Part shown: piece after piece, positions 54,159-63,696 of the stretch | How positions within the stretch are numbered: the stretch's first letter is position 1 | How the letters are laid out: every line of letters begins with the position of its first letter | From: Mycobacteroides abscessus ATCC 19977 | GTDB taxonomy: Bacteria > Actinomycetota > Actinomycetes > Mycobacteriales > Mycobacteriaceae | Length of the DNA: 64,000 nucleotides | NCBI RefSeq assembly: GCF_000069185.1 | Contig: NC_010397.1 | Location: forward strand, 2,852,001 to 2,916,000 | Reading direction: 5' to 3' | Notes under the pieces: model-generated | Told to the model about the DNA's origin: nothing | The model's input: only the letters and a program-made list of their open reading frames with translations | Database searches by the model: none | Made by a program: the position numbers and the translations under genes

Positions 54159-55184
54159 TCACTCGGCCGCGTCGCCCGCCGCCATCACGATCTCGTGGAT
54201 CAGCCGCATCTTCTCCAGGACGGGACCCGGTAGCACGAACGGGTACAGGTCAAGGTGCCCCATCGAGCGATTCACCATGTTGAGCGACCAGGCCAGCGGC
54301 AGCCACATCTCGATGATGGTGTCGAATCCGCTCGGGCCAAGCACCCTGCGGTCGAAGGTGCCGCCCGCGGGCGCCAGCGCGAAGGACGCCGCGGTATCCA
54401 GGGTGTCGCGGATGTGCAGGTAGTGGGCGAAGGTCTCCGCCCAATCCTCGGCGGGATGCATGGTGGCGTAGGACGAGACATAACTCTCCTCCCAGCCCTC
54501 GGGAGCACCTTGCTGATAATGGCGGTCCAGGGCTGCCTGGTAGTCAGCGTCCGCATCGCCGAACAGCGCATGAAATCTTTCCAGGTATTCCGCCGAGCCC
54601 CCAACAAGTCGGTAGTAGAAGTAGTGCCCGATCTCGTGGCGAAAGTGCCCGAGCAGTGTTCGGTACGGCTCGTCCATCGAGATACGGAGCTGCTCGCGGT
54701 GTACGTCGTCCCCTTCCGCGAGATCCAGTGTGATGACCCCGTTGTGATGACCTGTCATCACCTGCTCCTGCTCGCTGGACAGTAAGTCGAAGGCCAGCCC
54801 GAACTCGGGGTCGGTGTCGCGCCCCGTCACCGGTAACCGCAACTCGGCAAGCTCGGCGATGAGCCGTCGCTTGGCCTTCTCTGCCTCCGCGAAGGCCGGC
54901 AACGCCGCGGTGTCGGCGTCATTGGGCCGGGTGCGGGTCAGCGCGCAGGATGCGCACAGCGTGCCGGCGGAGGCGCCACTGACCAGCCAATTACATTCTG
55001 CTACATGCAGATTCGCACACAACTGATGATCGTCGGCATCGACGAAGCCGGGCGCCGCGTCCGCGGCGAGCACCAGCAGCGCCTTCTGGTCGAGCGAAAA
55101 TCCGAGATGACTACCGCAGGACAGACATACCGAGTTTTCGAATGCCAGATGCTGACCACACTGGGGGCAGATGAAATCACGCAT
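54159..55184 (-). CDS. Zinc-binding metallopeptidase-like protein (HExxH) with N-terminal zinc ribbons
   Basis: 341 residues from the ATG at 55184, which overlaps the upstream transglutaminase stop by 8 bp. The first 85 residues hold two Cys clusters (Cys6, 9, 20, 23 and Cys56, 64, 77, 80), apparently zinc ribbons. The core has HFRHEIGHYFYY with HEIGH at 183-187, and WAETFAHYLHIRD with an acidic residue placed as third ligand. This is a gluzincin-like arrangement. It matches a family of putative zinc-binding metallopeptidases found beside transglutaminase/ATP-grasp genes. No signal peptide, so cytosolic. It could process the product of the neighbouring ligase/transglutaminase genes; that is inference. 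Confidence 0.82.
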   Translation of the reverse strand: MRDFICPQCGQHLAFENSVCLSCGSHLGFSLDQKALLVLAADAAPGFVDADDHQLCANLHVAECNWLVSGASAGTLCASCALTRTRPNDADTAALPAFAEAEKAKRRLIAELAELRLPVTGRDTDPEFGLAFDLLSSEQEQVMTGHHNGVITLDLAEGDDVHREQLRISMDEPYRTLLGHFRHEIGHYFYYRLVGGSAEYLERFHALFGDADADYQAALDRHYQQGAPEGWEESYVSSYATMHPAEDWAETFAHYLHIRDTLDTAASFALAPAGGTFDRRVLGPSGFDTIIEMWLPLAWSLNMVNRSMGHLDLYPFVLPGPVLEKMRLIHEIVMAAGDAAE

Positions 55185-56091
55185 GCGCGGGACTCTCCTC
55201 ACAGGGTGCGACGTCCACCGATACCTCGATGCTGCTGCTGTCGGAATCGGTGTAGATGATGCCGCGCAGAGGCGGAACGTCCGCGTAGTCGCGGCCCCAC
55301 GCGACGGTGACATACCGTTGGTCGGCAATCGTGTCGTTCGTCGGGTCGAAGGCGATCCAGCCGTCGGGTGGCACCCATACCGCCGCCCAGGCGTGGGTGG
55401 CGTCCGATCCGACCAGGCGAGGCTGCCCGGGCGGAGGATTCGTTGCCAGGTAACCGGATACGTAGCGGGCAGCCAGTCCCTGCGTGCGCAGCGCGGTCGC
55501 TGCGATGCGGGCGAAGTCCTGACAGACACCCTCACGCGCGGCCAGCACTTCGCTGACCTTGGTGGAAATAGTGGTAGAACCGGAGCGGTACTCGAAGTCA
55601 CGGTAGATCCGGCCCATCAAGTCCACGACGGCCTCACCCAGCGGTCTGCCCGGAGTGAAACTCACTGCGGCGTAATCACGTACGTCGTCGGTAATCTCGG
55701 GCGGAACCAGATCCAAAACAAACTCGGTGGCCAGCGCCCCCGCGCCGGTCGAGTCCTGGTACGCCGGCCGGGCCAGCTCCCACGGCTGCTCCCACCCGGC
55801 TCCCGACGGCGCCAGATTCTCGACATCGACGATCGACCGCGCGGTCACGCTCAGTTCGCGATGCGGGGTGGTGACGTGGAAATAGGAGCTCAGATTCCCG
55901 TACAGGTCCCTCCCGGTAGACCTGTCCGAAGGCTCGGGTTCGACGATCAGTTCGCTCGATTCGCAATGCTGCCAATCGGTGTCGCGCGGCGTGAGATAGC
56001 CGCGCCCGTAGGAACTGGTGACATCGTCGGAGTACCGGTACAGCGTGCGGTGCGTGACCTGATAGCGGATCGAGGAGAGGCCATTGGTCAT
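55177..56091 (-). CDS. Transglutaminase-like cysteine peptidase-fold protein
   Basis: 304 residues with an N-terminal bacterial transglutaminase-like beta domain (SIRYQVTHRTLYRYSDDVTSSYGRGYLTPRD) and a core with Cys190 in AREGVCQDFARIA, His233 in ATHAWAAVWV and Asp249 in IAFDPTND, a complete triad. No signal peptide or membrane segment. The ATG at 56091 overlaps the ATP-grasp/alpha-E stop (ATGA), and the stop overlaps the metallopeptidase-like gene by 8 bp. Equivalent genes are Rv2569c-type proteins in M. tuberculosis. Could act as peptidase, amidase or cross-linker; which is unknown. Confidence 0.87.
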   Translation of the reverse strand: MTNGLSSIRYQVTHRTLYRYSDDVTSSYGRGYLTPRDTDWQHCESSELIVEPEPSDRSTGRDLYGNLSSYFHVTTPHRELSVTARSIVDVENLAPSGAGWEQPWELARPAYQDSTGAGALATEFVLDLVPPEITDDVRDYAAVSFTPGRPLGEAVVDLMGRIYRDFEYRSGSTTISTKVSEVLAAREGVCQDFARIAATALRTQGLAARYVSGYLATNPPPGQPRLVGSDATHAWAAVWVPPDGWIAFDPTNDTIADQRYVTVAWGRDYADVPPLRGIIYTDSDSSSIEVSVDVAPCEESPAHA

Positions 56092-58751
56092 GGCAGCCTC
56101 CGCCTGGTATCCGGACCCCACAACGGTTGCATCCCGGTCGGCATCGACAAGTGGGTCGCGGTGACCACCGAAGACAGTTCACGCAAGGCATGATGGACGC
56201 TGTCGAGGGTTTCGGCCAGCGTGTCCCGCAACCCTTGCTCTCCGGTGGTCTCCAAATCCGCGGGGTCGATCCGTCGCAGCTGCGTCACCAGGTCTTCCAC
56301 CAACCGTTCGGGGCGTGAAGTGCCCGAGGCACTGGGCAACGACTTGAGGTCGGTGCGCAACGATTCGACCTGATACAAAAGAGATCTCGGGTTATCGGCA
56401 TCGAATAACAACAGGTCGGCAACCGCCTCCAGACTGATCTTGCCCCGAGTGCGCCGACGGTACATCACCGAGGACTCACACGCCACCAGTGTGGATTCGG
56501 TGACCGACTGTTCGGCGGCACGACCGCGCTCCGTGGTCAGGGTGGACCGCAACAGGGCGGTCAGGCCGAGGCCACGTTCGATGCGCTTACCGATGTCCAT
56601 GATGGTCCAGCCGATGTCGTGAACGGTGGACTCCGCCGCCAGCCCGGACAACGCGAGAAGCCCTGCCAGTACCTGGGTTTGCGTCGCGGCCAGCACAGTG
56701 TCATCGGCACGGGTCGGGGCATCGCCGGATCGCCTGAACTCGTCATACTCGGCCGCGGCGGCCGCGATGGCCCGATCCATCCCGCCCAGCACCATCCAGG
56801 TGTCGTTGGACATTTGGTCACGGACCGCGCGGGCGGCCAGGCCCAGCCGCTCTACCGACTGCGCCAGTGAACCTGACCGCTCCTTGTCCACCGTGAGAGA
56901 CCACAGCTGGGTTCCCAGATCCTCGGCCGCGGTGTCGGTACCGGTGATGTCACCCAATGCCTTCAACAGCACCGGAACACATTCACTGGCCTCCATGAAT
57001 TGCCGGTACCGATACTCGTGGAAGCGTTCGCGAGTGACCGATAGCAGCCTGACCAGATTCTCCGCGCGCTCTCCGTAGCGCCCCAGCCAGAACAAGTCCG
57101 ACAACACGCGCGGCGAACTGACCGCGTCGGATCCCGCCGATCGGCCACCGGGCAGGTCCAGCGGCGCCACCGTCAGGGCACGCTCGGTCTGATCCCGGTC
57201 CGGCTGCTGGACCCAAAGATCTTTAGCGGCAAAGCTGTTGAGAGTGGAACCCGAGTATCCGGAAGCCGCGACATAGCCGAGGCCACCGATCATCGGCGCG
57301 TAGCCACCCCGCTGCGCCACTGTGAACAGCCGCATGCCGACGGGCGCGGCGGTGAGCGCGCCCGAGCGCAGGTAGGTGGGAGCCACGGACAATTCGGGGA
57401 GTTCTTGACCGACCCAGCGCCAGGGTTGCGCTTCGATACGTGCCCGCAGCGTTTCCAGCGTCTGCGCGGACTCCAATGGCCCGGTGTAGACCTCCTCCTC
57501 CGCTGTCGATTTCACCAACAGCGAGGCCAGGTTGGCGAGTAGATGCGAGCGCTCCGTATCGATGCCACCCCACCATGATTGGCCGCCGGACAAGGCAAGT
57601 GGCTCGTCGAGTAGTCGTCGCGACAAATCCGGCAGGAAACGGGCCAGGCCCGGATTCTCCAACACTCCGCTGCCCAGTGAGTTGACGACGGTCACCGCGC
57701 CCCGGCGGAGTACCTCGACCAACCCGACGACGCCGAGCTGGGAGTCGGCCCGCAGATCGAGCGGATCGGAGTAGTCGGCATCCACGCGGCGCAACACCAC
57801 ATCAACCCGGCGCAGGGTGCCGAGCGAGCGCATCCATAGCTTGCCGTCGCGTACCACCAGATCTGCGGACTCGACCAGCGGGAAACCCAGCACCGAGGCG
57901 AGGTAGGCCTGATCGAAAGAGGTCTCCGAATGGATGCCGGGGCTCAGCACCACGATCGTCGGATCCTCCACGGACTCCGGCGCGACATCGATCAGCGCCA
58001 ACCGCAGTGTCTGCGCGAAAGACGAAGTTGGCCGCGGCGCCACCTTCTCGTACAGATCGGGCGCGGCATGGGCGACCACCCGCCGGTCCGCCATCGCATA
58101 ACCGGCACCGGACGGTGCCTGTGTCCAATCCGCGTTCACACGAAAGTCGCCGGTGGCGGTGCGGCTGATATCGCAGCCGAGCAGAAACAGCTGGTGCCGC
58201 CCCGGCAGGGCCATGCCGTGAGCAGCCCGCACATAGCCGGGATGCGCGAAGAGCAGCTGGGGCGGCAGCGCTCCGGAACTGATCAGCTCCTGTGCTCCGT
58301 ATAAGTCGCTGAGAACCGCATCCAGCAGGGTGGCCCGCTGGGTGAGCCCGACCTCCAGAACATTCCAGTCGGCGGGATCCAGCAGCAGGGGCAGCCCATC
58401 CAGGCGCCACGGCACCGGATGAGCGGGCGCGTCGGGGCCGGACACGGATCCGGGTGCGCGGCGCGGATCCATGTAGGTGATGCCGTCGCTGTCGACAAGC
58501 GTGTGCACACGGTCCAGCAGGCGATCCAGGCCGGGACGGCCGCGCTGCGCGATGGCGTCGGCAAGGTCCGTCCATGCCGGGCGAACGCTGCCGTCTGGAG
58601 CCAGGAACTCGTCGTAACCCGCCTGGTCGCCCCGGCGCCCGACCTCGAACAGCGCGCCCTGAGCGCGCGCGCTCGCGTACTGCGCGATCAACGGGTTGTC
58701 GCCCACAGCGAAGCCGGGTCCGACGGGAGCCCCCGAAGCAGGTGCTGCCAC
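56088..58751 (-). CDS. Circularly permuted ATP-grasp / alpha-E domain fusion (predicted peptide ligase)
   Basis: 887 residues. The first part (about 60-480) is a circularly permuted type-2 ATP-grasp with GITYMDPRRAPG, VPWRLDGLPLLLDPADWNVLEVGLTQRATLLDAVLSDLYG, HPGYVRAAHG and VVNSLGSGVLENPGLARFLPDLSRRLL. The second part (about 555-870) is an all-helical alpha-E domain starting VLSDLFWLGRYGERAENLVRLL. In other bacteria the two halves are often separate genes; here they are fused as in Rv2567. ATP-grasp enzymes of this type are predicted to form amide bonds. The GTG at 58751 has GGAAGG 8 nt upstream. It is flanked on both sides by transglutaminase-like genes. Confidence 0.88.
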   Translation of the reverse strand: MAAPASGAPVGPGFAVGDNPLIAQYASARAQGALFEVGRRGDQAGYDEFLAPDGSVRPAWTDLADAIAQRGRPGLDRLLDRVHTLVDSDGITYMDPRRAPGSVSGPDAPAHPVPWRLDGLPLLLDPADWNVLEVGLTQRATLLDAVLSDLYGAQELISSGALPPQLLFAHPGYVRAAHGMALPGRHQLFLLGCDISRTATGDFRVNADWTQAPSGAGYAMADRRVVAHAAPDLYEKVAPRPTSSFAQTLRLALIDVAPESVEDPTIVVLSPGIHSETSFDQAYLASVLGFPLVESADLVVRDGKLWMRSLGTLRRVDVVLRRVDADYSDPLDLRADSQLGVVGLVEVLRRGAVTVVNSLGSGVLENPGLARFLPDLSRRLLDEPLALSGGQSWWGGIDTERSHLLANLASLLVKSTAEEEVYTGPLESAQTLETLRARIEAQPWRWVGQELPELSVAPTYLRSGALTAAPVGMRLFTVAQRGGYAPMIGGLGYVAASGYSGSTLNSFAAKDLWVQQPDRDQTERALTVAPLDLPGGRSAGSDAVSSPRVLSDLFWLGRYGERAENLVRLLSVTRERFHEYRYRQFMEASECVPVLLKALGDITGTDTAAEDLGTQLWSLTVDKERSGSLAQSVERLGLAARAVRDQMSNDTWMVLGGMDRAIAAAAAEYDEFRRSGDAPTRADDTVLAATQTQVLAGLLALSGLAAESTVHDIGWTIMDIGKRIERGLGLTALLRSTLTTERGRAAEQSVTESTLVACESSVMYRRRTRGKISLEAVADLLLFDADNPRSLLYQVESLRTDLKSLPSASGTSRPERLVEDLVTQLRRIDPADLETTGEQGLRDTLAETLDSVHHALRELSSVVTATHLSMPTGMQPLWGPDTRRRLP

Positions 58752-58782
58752 CGGCCGTACCTTCCTTCCCGTTTATGCGGTT

Positions 58783-61700
58783 CTACCTGCGTCCCACGGT
58801 TCTCGCCCGACGTAAATCCAGGATGCCTGGCGCCACGGCGTCGGTGGACATGCGGGCTTGTTTCTCGCGCAAGTCTGACAAATCGACGCGTCCGGTGGTG
58901 TAACCGGTGGCATCGAAACGCCGACCACGGCGCGCCTCCGCGGCCACGGCGTTGACCGGAGGATCGTCGTAGGAGCGGCCGCCCGGGTGCGAAACGTGGT
59001 AGGTGCAGCCACCCCGAGACAGCGCGTTGGCCGTGTCGATGAGCTCGAAACGTAAAGGATCGTCGACGGTGATACTCGGGTGCAGGGCGCTTGGCGGCTG
59101 CCAAGCCCGATACCGGACACCAGCCACCTGCACATCCGGGTTTTCGGTGGACAACAGCGGGATGGGCTCGCCGTTGCAGGTGACGACGTACCGGGAGCGA
59201 TCGGCTCCGATAACCCGCACCTGTACGCGTTCGATCGAGGAATCCACGTACCGGGCGGTGCCTCCCGAGGTGGCCTCCTCTCCGAGTACCCGCCACGGTT
59301 CGATGGCGCCGCGCAGTTCGATCTCGATGCCATCGAACACCGCGGTACCGATGCGTGGGAACCGGAACTCGGTGAACGGATCGAGCCAGCTGGTTTCGAA
59401 GGCGATGTCATGCGCACGCAGATCGGCTGCTACCTGCGCGATGTCATGAATAATGAAGTGCGGCAACAGGTAGCGGCCGTGCAGGTTCGCGCCATGCCGG
59501 ACCAGCGGTGCGCTCAGCGGCTGTGCCCAGAACCGGGCCACCAGCGCGCGCACCAGCAGCGACTGCACCATCGCCATCTGAAAATGCGGAGGCATCTCGA
59601 ACCCGCGCAACTCAAGCAGGCCCAAGCGCCCACGAGCGCTGTCAGGACTGTAGAGCTTGTCGATACAGAACTCCGCGCGGTGGGTATTTCCGGTGATATC
59701 GGTGAGCAGATGCCGCAGCGACCTATCGATATGCCACGGGGCTTCCGAATCGGCCAGCCGTTCAATCTCGGCGAAGGCAATCTCCAACTCGTACAACGCC
59801 TCTTCGCGTCCCTCGTCTACGCGGGGAGCCTGCGATGTGGTGCCGACGAACCGTCCGGAGAACAGGTATGACAGCGCCGGATGATGCTGCCAGTAGGTCA
59901 GGAGCGAGACCAGTAGATCGGGCCGGCGCAGCAATGGCGACGTGGCTGGAGTGCGGCCGCCGAGAGTGATGTGGTTGCCACCACCGGTTCCGGTGTGAGT
60001 TCCGTCCACGTCAAAAGACTCGGTGGTGAGTCGCGCCTTGCGCGCCTCCTCATAGAGCACCTGCAATTGCCGAGACTGCTCGGCGAAGCTGGCCGTGGGG
60101 GTCACGTTGACCTCGATGACCCCTGGATCGGGGGTGATGCTCATCGCCTCGATCCGCGGATCCGGCGGTGGCCCATACCCTTCGATCACCAGCGGACAGG
60201 TCACCGCCGCCTCGACGCGCGCGATGAGATCCACGAAGTCGTCCACCTGCTCCAGCGGCGGCAGAAACAGATACAGCAGGCCGTCACGAATTTCCGCGAC
60301 CAGAGCGGTGACCGGCGCGCCCTCGGCAGGCACCACCACAGCGGGCGCCGGGGACCGTTGGGCTCCCAATTCCGCAGGGGCGCTGAGCGGGTCTGCCTCT
60401 GCGGACTGCGGCGCCGGCTGCCAGGAAACCGCGTCCAGGGGCAGCCGGAGCCCGGCCGGAGAATCGCCGTCGGTCAGCACGATCCGGCCGCGGCGCAGTG
60501 TCCAATCGGCGCTTTCCCAACCGTCCTCGCCCCGGTGCAGGGGCAGCACATAGGCCGTCGGCTGGGTCACCGCCTCGTCCAGACGGTCCAGTAGACCGGT
60601 TCGTCGCTCCGCCGAGTCCTCATAGGGTGCTGGATCGTCGGCCGTGTCGATCGGATCGCCGGCCGGGCGCCGGATCGAGGCGACGAGCCGGCTCAACGGG
60701 TCCTCGTATGCCGGGCGTACCTGGCTGTCGGGCAGCCCGAGATCACTCGCAAGAGCACTCAACAGCGCCCGGTCGGCACCCTGGGGTGTGGACCACTGGC
60801 GTTCACCGTCCCATGGGTCTGCCAACAGCTCGGGATCGGACCATAGCGGTTGGCCGTCCCGGCGCCAATACAAACCGATCTGCCAGCGCGGCAGGGGCTC
60901 ACCCGGATACCACTTGCCCTGACTGCGCTGCACCAAGCCCGTTGGCGCCCAGGCCGCTTTGAGGCGGGCGGCAAGATCGCTGGCACGTGCCCGCTTGTGC
61001 TCGCCATCGGCCGCGGTGGTCCACTGCTCAGAGGTTTGGTCGTCGATGGACACGAATGTCGGTTCGCCACCCATGGTTAAGCCAACGCCCGCCGCATCGA
61101 GCCGGGCATCAATCTCTTCGCCCAGCGCGACGACCGCTTCCCAGGCCGATGCCGTGTACGGCAGCGTGACTCGCGGGTCTTCGTGGACACGGGTGACGGT
61201 GTTGGAGAAGTCCAGCGTGGACTCACACATGTCGGTGGCGCCCGTGATGGCGGCGGATGTCGACGGATGCGGAGTCGCCGACAACGGAATGTGACCTTCC
61301 CCCGCGAACAGTCCCGATGTCGGGTCCAGCCCCACCCACCCGGCACCAGGGATGTATACCTCCGCCCAGGCATGCAGGTCGGTGAAGTCGGCAACCGGCC
61401 CTGAGGGACCATCGATTTCGGCGATATCCGAAGTCAGCTGGACCAGGTATCCGGATACGAAACGCGCGGCAAGTCCCTTCTGTCGCAGAATGGACACCAG
61501 CAGCCAGGCAGTGTCACGGCACGAACCAATGCCCACGGCCAGCGTGGTGTCTGGACTCTGCACGCCGGGCTCCAACCGCACCGCGTATCCGACGTCCGAG
61601 CAGAGCGCCTGATTGAGCGTGACGAGGTAGTCGATGATGCGTGTGGTGGGCGCCATCGTGAAGTTGGCCACCCAGGCCCGGACCAGTTCACCGGGCCCTG

Positions 61701-62082
61701 AACCGGGTTCGGATTCGTCTACCGGCTTGAGGTAGGGCTCTAGATCAGCCGCTAGCGCGGGTGGATACACGAAGCCGATGTGTTCGGCCCATTCCTCGAT
61801 GAAGAAGTCGAACGGATTGACCGATTTGAGGTCGGCAATGAGCCCGACTGTGATCGACAGCTGCCGGGTCCGGTTCGGGAATACCACGCGGGCAAGGAAA
61901 TTACCGAAGGCATCCTGTTGCCAGTTGATGAAGTGATCGTCGGGTGCGATCCGTAAGGAGTACGCCTCGATAGGTGTACGAGTGTGCGGCGCCGGACGCA
62001 ACCGAATCTCGTGCGGGTGCACCTGCACGAGTCTGTCGAACGCGTAGCTGGTCCGATGCTCCAGCGCCACCTTGATGCCCAT
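58783..62082 (-). CDS. Large transglutaminase-like / DUF2126 protein (Rv2566-like)
   Basis: 1099 residues. The N-terminal transglutaminase-like module has a complete triad: Cys188 in [12 protein letters not shown], His237 in [13 protein letters not shown] and Asp253 in VGLDPTSG. A long DUF2126 region follows from about 320 ([68 protein letters not shown]-like segment, [22 protein letters not shown]), whose GGEPTF and QxPR motifs resemble amidoligase-type enzymes. No signal peptide. The ATG at 62082 is preceded by GGTGGGA. It is the first gene of the four-gene cluster, 31 bp upstream of the ATP-grasp/alpha-E gene. Confidence 0.87.
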   Translation of the reverse strand: [1099 protein letters not shown]

Positions 62083-62202
62083 CGGCTGATCCCACCATAA
62101 CCTGGCCCCACCCGCATGGTCTGTGAATCAGGGCACCGCACATCACGGCCCGGCCGGGAACGCGCACCGGCCTTCAATGGATAGCTCGCCGGAGCTTCGC
62201 GA

Positions 62203-62649
62203 CTACGTGCGGCGCAGTTCGAAGATCGGGATGGGCCGGGCGGTCTTCTCCTGATATTCAGCGAACACCGGAACCAGCTCGACCACCTTCGGATACAGCG
62301 CATCACGCTCGGCCAGTGAAAGCTCGTGCGCGACTACGTCGTATCCGTCGGTACCGATGTCGATATGCGCATCTGGATTCGCGCGCAGGTTGTACACCCA
62401 GGCGGGGTCTTTGTCGGCGCCGCCGAATGAACCGACGATGTAGATTTTGCCGTCGATATTGAAGTAGGCCAACGGGTTAAGGCGCTGCTGTCCGCTCTTG
62501 GCGCCGGTGTTCGTCAGCAGCAAGATCGGCACTCCGGCGAATTGTCCGCCCACCTCGCCGCCATTCGCGCGGAACTCCCGGGCGACCTCATCGTTGAATT
62601 CGTTGATCACCGCGGTGGGCCGCTCGTTGAAGGGTGTGTCATCAGTCAC
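62203..62649 (-). CDS. Deazaflavin (F420)-dependent nitroreductase-family protein, second paralogue
   Basis: Ddn/FDOR-type split-barrel protein of about 148 residues. It shares the pattern EFRANGGEVGGQF, ILLLTNTGAKSGQQRLNPLAYF, YIVGSFGGADKDPAWVYNLRANP and FAEYQEKTARPIPIFEL with the protein at 34694-35128. The GTG at 62649 is a tentative start: GGGGAG touches it, which is closer than usual, and a GTG 39 bp downstream is an alternative. It is divergent from the permease gene at 62707. The substrate is unknown. Confidence 0.82.
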   Translation of the reverse strand: MTDDTPFNERPTAVINEFNDEVAREFRANGGEVGGQFAGVPILLLTNTGAKSGQQRLNPLAYFNIDGKIYIVGSFGGADKDPAWVYNLRANPDAHIDIGTDGYDVVAHELSLAERDALYPKVVELVPVFAEYQEKTARPIPIFELRRT

Positions 62650-62706
62650 CTCCCCAGAGTGCCACCGATGCGCCGCGTTCTCAGGTTGCACTGTCAGGAT
62701 GGCGGG

Positions 62707-63696
62707 GTGACGGTGGCCGCCTCTGAGGATCGACGTTGGTTCGGTTCGACCGAGATCCTTGTCGTGGCGCTCATCGCGATGGCCCTGGCAGCGGGCTGGT
62801 TACGCGGAATCGTTGACGCCAACGAGAAGCTGGCGACTGCCGGAACCGTGTTCTGCGGGGTCTTCGTCCAGGCCGTGCCGTTCCTTGCACTCGGCGTGAT
62901 CGTGAGCGGCCTCGTCGCGACATTCGTGACCCCGGAGCGGCTGGCGAGGTGGCTACCGAACCGGTCCGTCGCCGCGGTAGCGGTGGCGGGTATCGGTGGG
63001 GCCGCCCTGCCGGGCTGTGAATGCGGATCAGTTCCGGTGGCGCGGCGGTTGTACGGGCCGGGATCGGTCGGTGCGGCCGCGCTCACATTCATGTTGTCGG
63101 CTCCTGCCATCAATCCGGTGGTGTTGGTCGCCACTGCGGTGGCCTTCCCCGGGCAGCCGAGGATGGTGCTGGCGCGTGTGGTGGCCTCGCTGCTCACCGC
63201 AATGGTGATGGGGATGGTCTGGTCGCGTTGGGGCCGGGACAGCTGGGTAACTCGCCGTCTGCCGCACGCGCATGCCGGATCCTCCTCCCGCTGGGCGACA
63301 TTCGCCGAGGCGGCACGACACGACTTCCTGCAGGCGGCCTCCTACTTGGCCATCGGGGCCGTAGCGGCCGCGGCGCTACATGTGCTGGTGCCCACCTGGG
63401 TGTTCGAGCACCTGGCAGGCAATCTGGTGGTCGGAGTGGTCACCATGGCGCTGTTGGCCGTGGTCCTGGCGCTGTGTTCGGAGGCCGACGCCTTTGTCGC
63501 GGCGAGTATCACGATGATGCCCCTGATTCCGAGGTTGGTGTTCCTTGTTGTCGGTCCTGCCGTCGATGTGAAACTCATCGCGATGCAGTCGGGTATGTTC
63601 GGCCGGGCCTTCGCGGCCCGATTCGCGCCACTGACCTTCGTGGTGGCCACACTCGTCGCGACGGGTATCGGCCTCGCGGTGCTGGGGGCCTCGTGA
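62707..63696 (+). CDS. DUF318/ArsP_1-family permease
   Basis: 329-residue membrane protein with about eight helices. The diagnostic motifs are GGAALPGCECGSVPVARRLYG (a Cys-rich re-entrant loop near residue 100), TFMLSAPAINPVVLVATAVAFPG and ALCSEADAFVAASITMMPLIPRL. This family includes organoarsenical ArsP and many uncharacterised permeases paired with a TIGR03943-type partner, as here. The GTG at 62707 is used; the reading 165 bp longer overlaps the divergent gene and lacks hydrophobic sequence. Its stop overlaps the partner's start (GTGA). Metal or metalloid export is possible but the substrate is unknown. Confidence 0.85.
   Translation: MTVAASEDRRWFGSTEILVVALIAMALAAGWLRGIVDANEKLATAGTVFCGVFVQAVPFLALGVIVSGLVATFVTPERLARWLPNRSVAAVAVAGIGGAALPGCECGSVPVARRLYGPGSVGAAALTFMLSAPAINPVVLVATAVAFPGQPRMVLARVVASLLTAMVMGMVWSRWGRDSWVTRRLPHAHAGSSSRWATFAEAARHDFLQAASYLAIGAVAAAALHVLVPTWVFEHLAGNLVVGVVTMALLAVVLALCSEADAFVAASITMMPLIPRLVFLVVGPAVDVKLIAMQSGMFGRAFAARFAPLTFVVATLVATGIGLAVLGAS

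Noticed and set aside
59795..59822. CCTCTTCGCGTCCCTCGTCTACGCGG within the DUF2126 gene looked like a repeat copy
   Set aside because: The second half does not match the family, and the sequence encodes an ordinary internal part of the protein.
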